DNA of 64,000 nt, taken from Thuidium tamariscinum (Eukaryota; Streptophyta; Bryopsida; Hypnales; Thuidiaceae). The DNA lies in NCBI GenBank assembly GCA_947034885.2, contig OX344757.2, positions 7,688,001 to 7,752,000 on the forward strand, in the 5' to 3' direction. The stretch's first letter is position 1. Each line of letters begins with the position of its first letter. Positions 11,668-22,092 of the stretch are shown in pieces. The notes under the pieces were generated by a model. It was not told the origin of the DNA and did no database searches. It saw only the letters and a program-made list of their open reading frames with translations. Made by a program: the position numbers and the translations under genes.

Positions 11668-12803
11668 ATGGAGGACTGGCGTGCAAGATTAGTTGCCCAA
11701 CAACAACAACTACGTGAAGATGACCGAGAAGAAGACTTGATTTTCAATACTTTCTTACAGGGAATTCAAAACAATATCCCTCCTACTTTCGACAAGGAAA
11801 CTGAAGGATCAAGACCTGGATAGCATGGCAATTTAAATCAAGAGAGGGAAGAAGGACATACAAGACTTGTTGCAGATTATTTCTTAGAGGACCCTGTATA
11901 TGGACCAGCTATTTTCTGACGTTGCTTTCGAATGCGTTGTGATTTATTTCTTTATGTTATGGAAGGGGTTTGTTCACATGATTGATACTTTCGTCAGAAG
12001 CCTAATGCAGTGGGAAAGCTTGGCCTATCTTCACTCCAAAAATGCATGGCTACTCTACGGATGCTTGCTTACAGGATTAGTGTTGATGCCATTGATGCGT
12101 ACTGTAGGATTGCTGAATCTACTACAATGGAAGCTATGAAAAGATTTTGCAAAGCTGTTTGCGTAGAGTTCGGTCCTCATTACATGCGGCAACCCACTCA
12201 AGTTGACCTGCACAAGCAGTTGGCTCTTAATGCTGAACGAAGCTAGCCTAGGATGTTTGCCTCTATTGACTACATGCACTATGAAGGAAAAAATTGTCCC
12301 GTGGCTTGGCAAGGGGATTATGGTAACAAAGATGGTTATAACTCAATTATATTAGAAGCCATTGCGGACAGGGATTTGCACATTTGGCATGCATTTTTTG
12401 GACTCCTCGGTGCCAACAACAATTTGAATGTTCTTGATCGAAGCCTCGAAGCCCTTTAGTGCACAACATGCTCACAGGTGCTAGCCATGACATGTACTTT
12501 GTCGTCAATGGGGTCCAATACGACCGTTACTATTTACTTGCTGATGGAATTTACCCTCTATGGTCATGCTTTGTTCAGACTCTGCATACTCCTGATGATA
12601 CAAAACAAGTGCATTTCGCTTAACAACAAGAAAGTGCCCAAAAAGATGTGGAACATTGCTTTGGGGTATTGCAAGCTTGTTTTGCTATAATCCGCAATCC
12701 GTACAGATAGTGGAGCGAAGAATGCATAAGAGACATAATGATGGCATGCTGCATTTTGCATAATATGATACTGGAAGACGAACAAGAGGAAGGACTGGAT
12801 GTG
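11668..12803 (+). pseudogene. PIF/Harbinger transposase, N-terminal and DDE part, decayed
   Basis: This is a 'plant transposon protein' type PIF/Harbinger nuclease that would cut and move its own element. From ATG 11668 the frame reads MEDWRARLVAQQQ, then an ADYFLEDPVYGPAIF block, KLGLSSLQKCMATLRMLAY, MKRFCKAVCVEFGP, ASIDYMHYEGKNCPVAWQGD, AFFGLLGANNNLNVLDRS, LADGIYPLW and QKDVEHCFGVLQ, in the usual family order. Stops interrupt it at 11821, 11917, 11983, 12244, 12621 and 12708. An 8-base tandem duplication (12439-12454) shifts the frame. Of the catalytic triad, the first Asp (SIDYMH) and the Glu (DVEHCFG) remain, but the family's second Asp (usually NNDINVL) is Asn here. It stops at 12803, where an LTR element has inserted; the C-terminus resumes at 16339. 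Confidence 0.9.
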
Positions 12804-15800
12804 TGTAGGTGCTTGATTTCCACCCTTGGAATTAAGAAATCACAACCAGTCTCTTTTGCAAACTAACTCCTATGGATGTCTAAGCATCAAATCCACTGTG
12901 CCTTTCAAGCAATGGATCTTTTGCTATCCTACCTACTCTAATGCATGAGTTGTTCCTACTTGGAAGATTCTTCCTACCCTACCTTAGGTGTTTGGCTTGC
13001 CTTGCTCTCTTTTAAGTGATTATTCCTTCCTGCTCTACAGTTACGTATTTGTTCCCTTTATTCTATTCTAGTTATGTATTTTAGAGCTCTACTCTATGGT
13101 TGGGTATTTACCCCGCTACTCTACGGTTACGTATTTGCTCCTTTTATTCTATTTCTACGTATTGTGTCCTTCTACTTTATGTATTTTGGGCTCTACTCTA
13201 TGGGTACGTATTTGTTCCGTTCATCCTATCGCTACTTTACGTATTTTGGACTCTATTCTATGGGTATGTATTTGTTCTGTTTATCCTACTTCCATTTTAC
13301 GTATTTTGGACTCTACTCTATGGTTACGTATTTGTTCCATTTATTCTACCTCTACTTTACGTATTTTGGCCTCTACTCTATTCTATGGTTGTGTATCTAT
13401 TCTTCTAGTTCTACTCTATTTATGGTTGTCTTTCTATTTGTGATTACTAATTGCTAGTCCTTAATCTTAATTAGGACGCTACCTGCTTCCTACTAATCGA
13501 TTCCTAATTGCATAAGCCACTTAATTTAAAAGAGTGAGGTTAGAAGCCCACCTTTGTTCCGTGTGTGGCCCACGCCGAGCCCCAACCATTCCTTACTTCC
13601 TCCATAGCTCCCCGTTGGCCGGAGTAGTTGGGCCTTGATCTTTAACTCGTTTTCTCCCTTCAAGTTATCCCCTTAAACTACCTTTTATAATTGTACTTGA
13701 TTTAGAATTAACTCCCTAAACTACTTCTATACTAACCTCCTAACCTACTTCCTATACTTTGTATTTGGTTTAGAACTAACTCCCTAAACTACTTCTATAC
13801 TAACTTCCTAAACTACTTTCTATAATATGTATTTAATTTAGGACTAACCCCCTAAACTACCTCTATACTAACCCCCCTAGACTATTTCTATAATTTGTGT
13901 ATGATTAGAACTAACCTCCTAAACTACTTCTATACTAACCCCCCCTAAATTATTTCTATAATCTGTGTTTGGATTCAAAAGCTAGATCCCGATGCCAAAG
14001 GCGGTCCCCTTGCCCTGCGGCCCCAATACCTAGCCAACCCTCGTTGGCCGTTGCCCTACGGACCCCGATACTCGGTGGACCCTGGACCCTCTAGGCGGAT
14101 TATTAGGCCCTCTGGGCCTCTAGGGGGGCTCCGGCCTTTGGGGGGACCCCGGCTCCAACTGGGGTTTTTGGCTCCAACTAAGGGCTTAGTTTCTCCCTTT
14201 TGGACTTGGTTTCTTACTTTTGGACTTGAGAGGTTGGGCTGGACATGCTAATTTTCACTCCTAATAAGGTATAAGGGTGCTAAAACAAGTGCTTGGGCTT
14301 AGTATCGGTCGCCCCAATCTAGAGGATAACTAACACTAGGTTGTTGGAAGTTAAACGTTGGATTAATTTCTAATGTATTGGAAACTAAACGTTGTTACTA
14401 ACTCAAGGGAAACCGCTTTTAACACCCAGCTAAGACTTAGGGGGTTCAAAGCTTTGCCGTGAGGGTGAGGATTTTGACACGTGACTAAGACTTTGGGGTT
14501 TTTAACAAGTTAAGGAAGCCGAGGCTTTACTGTCCCTCATGGAACCACTATAACTCCATGAACAAGAGAGAAAGAAAGAGGGGGGAGAAAGGAGGAGTTT
14601 GCACAAAGAGCAACATACGCTCATAAGTCACCTCACTAGCTAACCCTTCGGTTTCTCCCAAGTCTCTCTCACAACAACGCTCAATGACTCCACAACACAC
14701 ACACACAAAATTGCTTAAGATCAAATTGTATAAGTGCCGCATTAGCTTGGGGGGGTCTCAAGTCCCCAAGGTGCAAGTTACAAGTGCCAAGGGTGTAAAA
14801 AACCCTCAAAAACTATCAAAGGCTTCTTTGGCATAACAAACCAAAGAAAATCTGACATAACCCGGGCCCAATAGTGTTCCCCCCAAATTGTGGGGAGTGA
14901 GAAAGACAGAGAATGAGAGGAGAATGTCGCCCCTTTTATACCCAAAAGGGAGAACCCCCCTCCCCCTTAATCTACTAAAAAAAACTAGATAAGGGAATTA
15001 AAGTAGGCCGTACAAGTGACCTCTCCCAAATCTAACTATCCACTTAAGATCTACGTAATTTGAATTGAGAATTCAAATCTCACCTAAACCTTACAAGAAC
15101 TTTCAATCTTTTACCTTTCCAAAATCTACAAGTTCCTACATGGGAGTGGTTCCCATGTGTTCCCACCTACTTCTATTTCAAAATTCAAATTTACTTACAC
15201 CAAACACTTGGAGCTTCCTCCACTTTTTTTTTGAGGTTGTACTTGATTCTACATGTGCTCAAAGCTCTCTACACGTTTCCTACATGTTCCCCTCGGCCAT
15301 TGGGACCCAAATCCCCTAAATTCTCATTAGGGGGCCTAAAAACCTCATTTCTTCCACCATGTGCTGTCCCAAAAGTCTAACTTTTGGAGTTTGACTCTGA
15401 TTTGCAAACGGATTGCATCGTTGGGTTTGGAAGGCCCTAATTAGCTCATAGGAAATCCCTTATTCCTTACACTATGCCCTAAATCTCAACAAAACCTAGT
15501 GTAGGCCAAGGTCAAAGTTGGGATAAATTCCCAACTTTTACATTTTGACTTTTTTGGACCCTAATCCTTCACCAAGCTCTTAAGTAGATAGATGGAGGTA
15601 GGAATAGACCTAAATTAGGCCTTGATATGATGTTGTATGCTCCCGATATGCCGATCAACTTCCAATACCCTCATTTAAATCGCTAATTGTTGAGGGAGGT
15701 TGCCAATTCGGGGTCTTCTGCCTATCTATATGTCTTGAAACCTGAAGGAGTGCTCCATTGGTGTGAGACCGCCTCACCAGATTTTTAGTAGGATTTTATC

Positions 15801-16333
15801 GCACCTTGGGATATTCTTGCGAATTTCCACCCAAAGACTGCTGCGGTTGACCGCCTGGGAAAATATCCATAATGCTTTGAAAAAATTTCAAACTTCGGAG
15901 GGGACCTCCTATAGGATCCCTCTAAGTGGGTGTAGACTCACAACTCCACTGTGTGCGCCTGGAAATAGGAAAACGCTCGGTACCTACAATTCAAGGTTAG
16001 TATTTCGCCCGTATTCTCTTCGATGCTATGGGGAGTGGGAAATCTCATCCTAGATTCCTCCATGGGGATTCCTAACCCATCAAGGGACTTTTTAGGCTTT
16101 TTACCCTAAACTTGCACATTACTATCAGATTGACGTCTGTTTGACCAAGGCAAGATCCTTTTGGGATACAAACTACCCTAAATCCCTTGTATTGACCGAA
16201 TGGCATATTGGCATGTAGGATGCCAATACCGGTTTTATCCTCTTTTATGGATCTTATGGGCCTAACTATGCCTTGGATTGTATAGGAATTAAAAAAAACC
16301 CGTGAGTCCCCGGTGACAAATCAGGGGCTCACA
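12804..16333 (-). mobile_element. LTR-type element (probably solo long LTR), TSD ATGTG
   Basis: Read on the minus strand it begins TGTGAGCCCC and ends CACCTACA, giving the TG...CA ends of LTRs. The 5-base direct repeat ATGTG flanks it (12799-12803 and 16334-16338), as expected of an integrase product. A TATA-like box lies near 14935 and a minisatellite at about 13070-13410. No gag, pol or envelope coding is seen, and I saw no second direct terminal repeat inside, so a 3.5 kb solo LTR fits best. The family (Gypsy or Copia) cannot be told. It split the Harbinger transposase gene, so it is younger than that element. The intact TSD suggests moderate age. Confidence 0.7.
13074..13410. repeat. Minisatellite, about 60 bp unit
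   Basis: Units containing TACGTATTTTGG, ACTCTACTCTATGG and TACGTATTTGTTCC recur five to six times with small changes. The array lies within the LTR-type element, in the part downstream of its TATA-like box. The other copy of that element has a related but rearranged array at 35005-35640. The long open frames here in all three forward frames are by-products of the repeat. Confidence 0.8.
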
Positions 16334-16338
16334 ATGTG

Positions 16339-16500
16339 CCATTTGACATTCTTGGAACTGAATTAGTCCGTCGTGACTTCACATATGATCAACTTTTCAT
16401 GGGTACATTTCAAATTCAAAATGCAGATGCTTACTACAGTTTGAGAGGAGATCTCATTGAACACTTGTGGGTAGTCAAAGGAGCAAGCAGTGAAACATAA
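16339..16500 (+). pseudogene. PIF/Harbinger transposase, C-terminal end
   Basis: The frame reads PFDILGTELVRRDF, then a TYDQLFMGTFQIQNADAYY segment and LRGDLIEHLWVVKGASSET before the stop at 16498-16500. The LRGDLIEHLW motif is the characteristic tail of plant PIF/Harbinger transposases. It lies immediately right of the LTR element's target duplication and is in the same register as the part that stops at 12803, so a single insertion explains the split. There is no stop in this short piece. Confidence 0.85.
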
Positions 16501-16892
16501 TAGCATTCCAGAAAGCAAAGAGTAACATGGACAATACAGGAATGCACCTAACAACAAGTGTGTGCTTCTTTCATGGAATTGATCTTATTTGTATTCAAAT
16601 AGTATTATACCAAGCAAACTTTGTACAGAGCAAACAACACTTATATATTTGCTTACATACGTCTACATGAATCACTTACAATGGAAGTCCGGCAGGCGGT
16701 CGAGGAGGGTCTAAATTTTGAATACCTTTCCATTGATATATGACAAGCTTCTTAATTCCAAAAATTGCAGTGGAAAATTGCTGCCAAAGTTGGCTGTCAA
16801 CTACGCGCAACACGCAAAGAAAGACGCGCACAAAAACGTGGCAAAAAAACCCACTTTGGAAGTTCCTGCGCGGTTTTTTTTACCATGTTTTG

Positions 16893-17492
16893 TTATAGTG
16901 GAACCTGATTGGACGCCGCAGTCGTAGGCAACTCAATTGCACCTCTTTCCAAAGCTTCAGCTGCCTCAACTCTGCACCCTCCTCGACCATCTGACGGAGC
17001 CCCAAGTTCGCCAACTACAATGCCACTGTAGCTTCGATTTGCAGTTGAAAGTTGACCCCCACCACTGCGACCGCCACGACCTCTTCCGCGAGCTTCGCTT
17101 AGAGTCCGACCTCCACGTCCTCCACGTTGTCTTTGTAATTCCGCTCCCTCGGTGACAACATCTTCAATAACCCCTTCCGTTGTTGCCCCATGTTCGAAAT
17201 GATTTAAGGCACTAACTGCGGTATGTCTCTTCTCCTCATTTTTGGCACCTTTGTGGCCTTGACTGCAATTCGAAGGTTGTCTCTCCACTCCCTCCTCCAC
17301 ATTGAATCGCACCCCTACCGCTGAAGAAAACCCTTCTTTGTAGTCTTGTGAAAGTACGTTGCTACTACTTTGTCGTAAATCCTGACCTCGTCCATGAGTA
17401 TAATTATTGACACCATCGTAGTTCAATCTCCCTCTGCAAACAATTCCTCGTCTTCCAGCCATCTTTGATACTGTCTGGAGAGACGACTTCAA
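16893..17492 (-). CDS. Unrecognised 199-residue Gly/Arg-rich frame
   Basis: An open frame on the minus strand lies in the right part of the Harbinger composite, convergent with the transposase. It starts MKSSLQTVSKMAGRR, with a second Met at residue 11. It is rich in Gly and Arg, especially the GGRGGRTLSEARGRGRGG segment around residue 130, and has no membrane segment. PIF/Harbinger elements usually carry a second Myb-like ORF, often in the opposite direction, and the position would fit. However, I see none of the Trp-containing Myb pattern, so the function is unknown. It is more GC-rich than its surroundings. It could also be a chance frame in a GC-rich stretch. Confidence 0.3.
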   Translation of the reverse strand: MKSSLQTVSKMAGRRGIVCRGRLNYDGVNNYTHGRGQDLRQSSSNVLSQDYKEGFSSAVGVRFNVEEGVERQPSNCSQGHKGAKNEEKRHTAVSALNHFEHGATTEGVIEDVVTEGAELQRQRGGRGGRTLSEARGRGRGGRSGGGQLSTANRSYSGIVVGELGAPSDGRGGCRVEAAEALERGAIELPTTAASNQVPL

Positions 17493-17999
17493 CGTACAAA
17501 GTGTGCTTAAAATACTGGGGCAGGAGACACGAATTGTACCTTGAAATAAGTACTACAATACATACCACACCAGGCCTCTCACTTTGCATTTGCCCGTCTC
17601 CTCAAGAAAATTGGCTGTGGCCGGCCTTTTCCTGAGCCTTGTCTTGCGCACCGTGGGGAGGTCCCGACGACCTGCCCGGCCAAATACCTAGTTTGCACCT
17701 TTGGCCGGGCTGCCGTGGGGATGCTCTTAGGGGTTCATTGATCTTTAATTCCTAATAAGCCTGGTGATTTCCAATTCCAACGCAACAACACTTTCCATCT
17801 GTCCAGTATCTTAAAATTGTCGTACAGAGTCTCGTGCAGAGTTTGTAGTTATGACAGTCGATGCAAGAACAGATTGCTTGAATTTTTCTTTATCTTTTTT
17901 TTGGCTCACAAAGAAGCATTTAATTTTAAAGGTGAAAGAAAGGATAGTATTCCCAAAACAATCTTGTAGTAGACAAAAATGTTCCAAGGTTAGTAAGAT

Positions 18000-18605
18000 A
18001 AGAAGCTTATAAACTACTCATCTAAGGGCTGGTCTACCTTTTTCATGTATTTGTTTGGATGGTGATTTTTTCACTCATTTTTTAGTAAAAGAGAAATAAT
18101 TGGGGAATCTAAAACAAGTCGTTTCATATTTTTTGAAGCATTATTGAATTAGTTGTGAATTTTCAAACATAGTCTAGCATAGGCATTTGTGATCAATAGG
18201 CCTTGCAAACCCATACATGTGCATTTTGGAAAAAAAATTGGCTTGGTTCAAAAACTAGCACTACAACATATAAAAAATAATTGAGAATTTGCTTCTAAAT
18301 GTGTTCCTTTCTAAAATTGAAATGAATGCTTGATTAAATCATTATTTCATATTTTTAACACTTGAAAGAAGGTAGTTCAATAACCAATTCTTATTTTGAA
18401 TATAATCAATAGACACCTATCTACTTAGTTGAGAATGAGCCCATTGGGACTGTGAAACCATCCATTCAATTAATAAAAACCAAATCTTAGCATGCTTCAA
18501 TGTAATCCACAATTCATTTTCTCACAATCAACTATCCATTTCAAAGCCTCCTAGTGGACAAGTGCAAAAGCCTAAGCAGTTTATGAGCCATCTCTTATAG
18601 ATGTA
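18000..18605. repeat. Dispersed 600 bp repeat, copy 2
   Basis: Collinear with 9110-9705. It shares the TTTTTTGAAGCATTATTGAA, AACCCATACATG and ACACCTATCTACTTAGTTG blocks and a closing GAGCCATCTCTTATAG. It lies just outside the right end of the Harbinger composite. No coding sequence is seen. Confidence 0.6.
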
Positions 18606-19099
18606 TCTATTACTAAGGGTCACTTCACATCTAGAAGTTGGACCAATTCCTCTCTAAGCCAATTGCATAAAATTTCAGCCCCTTTTTGGACTGGAGGCCA
18701 ACTTCAACTAGTCATTGTAAGAAGATTATAAATGGGATCGATTCTCCCATAAGTAAAGGCCTTTAGGAGAAGTCGTTGGGTTGGTTCAAGAAAAACTTAG
18801 AAAAAAAGAAGAGAGGGGTTAAAATTTCAGGGTCACTTTACACCTAGAGGCTTGGCCAATCCCCCTCAAGGCTAATTACACAAAATCCAATGAATCAAGT
18901 TTGTTGAAAAAAATATTTTTTAGAAATTTGATATAGGCCCCAATGCCAAGAATTGGCCTCCTATTTTTGGTGCACCCAATTTAGTGAGTTTGGGCTATAC
19001 TCAAACCATATCAAATCATATCTTTTTAGAATAAAAAATTCTAACTAACAAATTGGCTTGACCTCTTGGTGAAAAGAGATTGGGACTAATTTTAGTTTT
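18606..19099. other. AT-rich spacer, nothing recognised
   Basis: Two similar short segments occur (GGTCACTTCACATCTAGAAG near 18619 and GGTCACTTTACACCTAGAGG near 18831), suggesting a local duplication. No gene or element end is seen. Confidence 0.4.
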
Positions 19100-20025
19100 T
19101 TAACCCCTAAAGGACCATTGTCCCTTTGGGGGACAATTGCAATTTTGGGCAGGTACCTACGGGCTGAATTTTAGTCCTAATTTTTTGAAACTTTTTTTAG
19201 AGATAGAAAAATTGAATATCTTCGTGGGGATATAATTTTTTTTCAATCGGTGACCGGGAACAAAAGTTATGCCCAAATGACCTCAAAACAGGGGACGGCG
19301 GGCAGTTCGGGCAGCAAAGAAAAATTTTGAATTTTTTTTTTGAATTTTTTTTCTTATAGATTATATTTTTTTCTATCTAGAAAACTTTGATTCATTTTAT
19401 TTGGATTTGTTATGAGAAAGTTATGGACATTCTTGTTTTTCAGGCAATTAGAGCATTTTCTTGAAAAAAATAACTTGTAGGATTCATTTCTGGATGCAAT
19501 TTTTGCAGTTTTTCAAAAAAAAGAAATTCATGGTTTAGTTTACTTGCTAGAACAATCTCACCATTAGGATTAGTGCATTTTAATTCCATCTAAAAGATAT
19601 TAATATTTTAGATTTTCCTTCTATCTCGTACCTACTTCTATTTAACAATTTTTTTAAGAATGAAAATTAATTTTTTTCTAATTTCTTTTTTTTCCTAGAT
19701 TCTCATCTCAATTTTTCACTAGAAATAATTAAAGCTCAAAACTCTTTAGTGCAAAATTTTTAAGTTAAAAATGTTCAAAGTCAAAAAATCCAATCCCGTA
19801 ATGTGCTGAAAAACTAGGTTTTCCCACTTTAAATGCAAGTATCTTGCAATCTTTGTGGTCAAAAATTCTGAATTTTTTTCACTCTATCTTAGACTAGTGA
19901 GGTATAAGATCCAATGGTTAGATGTGGAAAAAAATTAATTAATTTTTCTTTTAACTCTTTGCTATAGAATTGGCAGTTTTTAGTGTTTTTGAGCAGAAAA
20001 CAGGGCTTGGTCCTTTAGGGGTTAA
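19100..20025 (-). mobile_element. TTAA-type element (piggyBac-like MITE)
   Basis: The left end TTAACCCCTAAAGGACCA faces the right end TGGTCCTTTAGGGGTTAA. The interior is collinear, inverted, with 41570-42493; the GGGCAGGTACC box next to the left end is the inverse of GTACCTGCCC near 42437. It has no coding capacity. TTAA stands at both outer edges. See the copy at 41570 for evidence that TTAA is the target duplication. Confidence 0.8.
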
Positions 20026-20576
20026 CAAATCACAAATGAGGATTCTTGGCCTTTGATAAAGCAAAATAGCCCATCTTCTCAATCTAAAGTAGTCCTATCA
20101 CATGTGATATCAACAATAAATAGGGTACCTTACTCCAATCAAGATAGGAATGGATTTCCGTTTTCTCCTTGGAATGTGTATTCTTGTATTTTTTCAAGGT
20201 TTGGATCAATAAGTTAATGACACATAAATGAGCTTGAAAATAGGAAGTAATTAGCAAGAAAGTAGTTCTTAAATGATTTGAATTAGATGACTCTAGATGT
20301 TGGTCATGGGTCAAATCCAACTTTTGCCTTTTAAAAATTCATGGTAATTTCAGTTCAAGAGATCAAATTACCAAATTTTTTTCAATCTCCATTATTTCTA
20401 TCAATACACTTTTAAAATAATTTCTTTGCCTTGCACTATCCTAGAACATGTCCAAATGTGCTTATTTTATTGGTTATAGGTACATCTACCCTATATTCTT
20501 TGTTGAAGTAGAGTTTAGTGCATTCCTATTGTCTTGAAACCATTTCAAAGTTTAGAATTGAACTTAATCCCTAAAT

Positions 20577-20893
20577 AACTTTTGACTACATGGTTAAAAT
20601 GTTATTGCATAATATGTGATTTTTGTTGTTTGGCGGGCAACTCAAGCAGCTCAAAAAACTCTTCAAAAATTTTTTTTTAAAGAAATAAAAAATTGAAACT
20701 CATTATCTAAATTTATATAGGCTTAGGGACCTTTGAATCATTCCATTTGAATTAATGAGATGAAAGTTGTGAAGAGTTTCAATTAGTAGGACCTTAGGTT
20801 TGATTTTTAAAGACTCCATACTTATCCGCAAATTAAAACTCCTCATAACTTTCATCTCATTAATTCAAATGGAATTATTTAAGTTTTTATTTC
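20577..20893. mobile_element. TTAA-family fragment with hairpin
   Basis: Internal sequence of the TTAA family (TTGACTACATGGTTAAAATG, then GGCGGGCAACTC) is followed by a hairpin. Its arms include CATTCCATTTGAATTAATGA near 20737 and the inverse TCATTAATTCAAATGG near 20858. A degenerate end (TTAATCCCTAAAT) precedes it. It abuts the full copy that starts at 20894. Confidence 0.55.
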
Positions 20894-21844
20894 TTAACCC
20901 CTAAAGGACCAAACTACTTTTCTTGGCAACATAGCGATTTGGGGCAGCTCGCTACGGATGGAATTTTTATTTTTTTTCTTTGAAATTTTCACACAACATG
21001 TGCCAAAGTAGTAGCTTTAGGGCCCAACAATTTTCATCACTTTTGACTACATGGTTAAGAAGTTATGACATGATATGTTGTTTCCTTTGTTTGGCGGGCA
21101 ACCTAGGCAGAAAAAAACTTTTGTAAAAATTATTTTCTTAAGAAATTTAAATTTGAAATTGGTTTCTTTGATTTTTATCTAAGTGGAAAGCTTTGAATCA
21201 TTCCAGTTTGATTAGTGAGTCAAAAGTTATGAGGATTTTTAGTTTGAGGTAGTTTGCGGCTAGTTATAGAATCTCTACACTACAAAAAATGTTTGAAATT
21301 TTTTATTTAATTCAATTTTTAATATTTTTGAAAAAAAATAATAACATTGGGTGTATACTGTTTAACACAATATTACAACCATTGGGATTGTCTTTTTTCA
21401 GTTCTATAAATAAATTGATAATAATTTAGTATTTTGGCTCATTTTCTACTTCTTTCTACTTACTATTCTTTTCCTAGTTGTTGTACAATTCCAAATGATC
21501 TGAAAATTTTCAGACATGTAGCCAACTTCACTTGAAGAATGAATCCAAAGAGTTACAATCATTTTGGACATTATTCCATACAAATATGGTCTTTTGAAGT
21601 GCAGCTGCCCGGATTTTCGCAGTGGTAAAAAATTGATTTTTGTCACTTCAAACACTAATATCTTGCAATCTACATGGTGGAAATTGCTGAAATTTTTTTC
21701 ACATATTTTCAAACTTGTGTTCTAAGAGATCCTATGGTTTCTTTTTTCTAAGAATGTTTTTTTCTTAAAATTTGGTAGTTGTCTAAGAAATGACAGTTTG
21801 AAGCGGTTTTGGGGAAAACATAGTCAAAAACCTTTAGGAGTTAA
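20894..21844 (-). mobile_element. TTAA-type element
   Basis: It begins TTAACCCCTAAAGGACCA and ends CCTTTAGGAGTTAA. The interior keeps the family blocks TTGACTACATGGTTAAGAAG, TGTTTGGCGGGCAAC and CTAATATCTTGCAATCTA. The right end has one mismatch to the consensus. No protein is encoded. Confidence 0.75.
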
Positions 21845-21848
21845 AAAA

Positions 21849-22092
21849 GTGTTTTTTGAAGAAGTTTTTTTACTTGCCCAAGCTACCTACCAAGCAACAA
21901 AAATCACATATTATGAAATAAATTTTTAACCATGTAGTCAAAAAATTATGATAATTGTTGAGCTTTAAGGTTACTCTTTAGGCACATGTTGTGTGAAAAT
22001 TTCAAAGAAAAATAAATTAAAAATCCATTTGTAGTAAGCTACCCCAAATTGCTATGTTGCTAAAAAATACATTTTTTGCATTAAGGGGTTAA
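21849..22092 (+). mobile_element. TTAA-family half copy
   Basis: Only the right half of the family is present: AACCATGTAGTCAAAAAATT, ATTGCTATGTTGC and an end ATTAAGGGGTTAA. It directly follows the previous element, so the cluster 19100-22092 contains at least four family members side by side. Confidence 0.6.

Larger units (their letters stand above)
6858..17726 (+). mobile_element. Composite PIF/Harbinger element (autonomous ancestor)
   Basis: The left end GAGCATCCCCATGGC matches the inverted right end GCCGTGGGGATGCTC. Both are flanked by TTA (6855-6857 and 17727-17729), the 3-base TWA target of PIF/Harbinger elements. A related repeat at 38580-38598 shows the unfilled site, with a single TTA at 38586-38588. 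Inside is a decayed Harbinger transposase on the plus strand, in the same interval as its expected ends. Later insertions (MULE 6961-8237, MITE 10863-11169, LTR element 12804-16333) make up about 5.1 kb, leaving about 5.7 kb for the original element, a plausible size for an autonomous Harbinger. Part of 8250-10860 may be further insertions. The element cannot now make its own transposase. Confidence 0.6.

Noticed and set aside
13074-13457. Overlapping frames of 102-127 residues rich in Tyr, Phe and Leu
   Set aside because: They are open in three frames at once because of the tandem repeat; this is a minisatellite, not a membrane protein gene.
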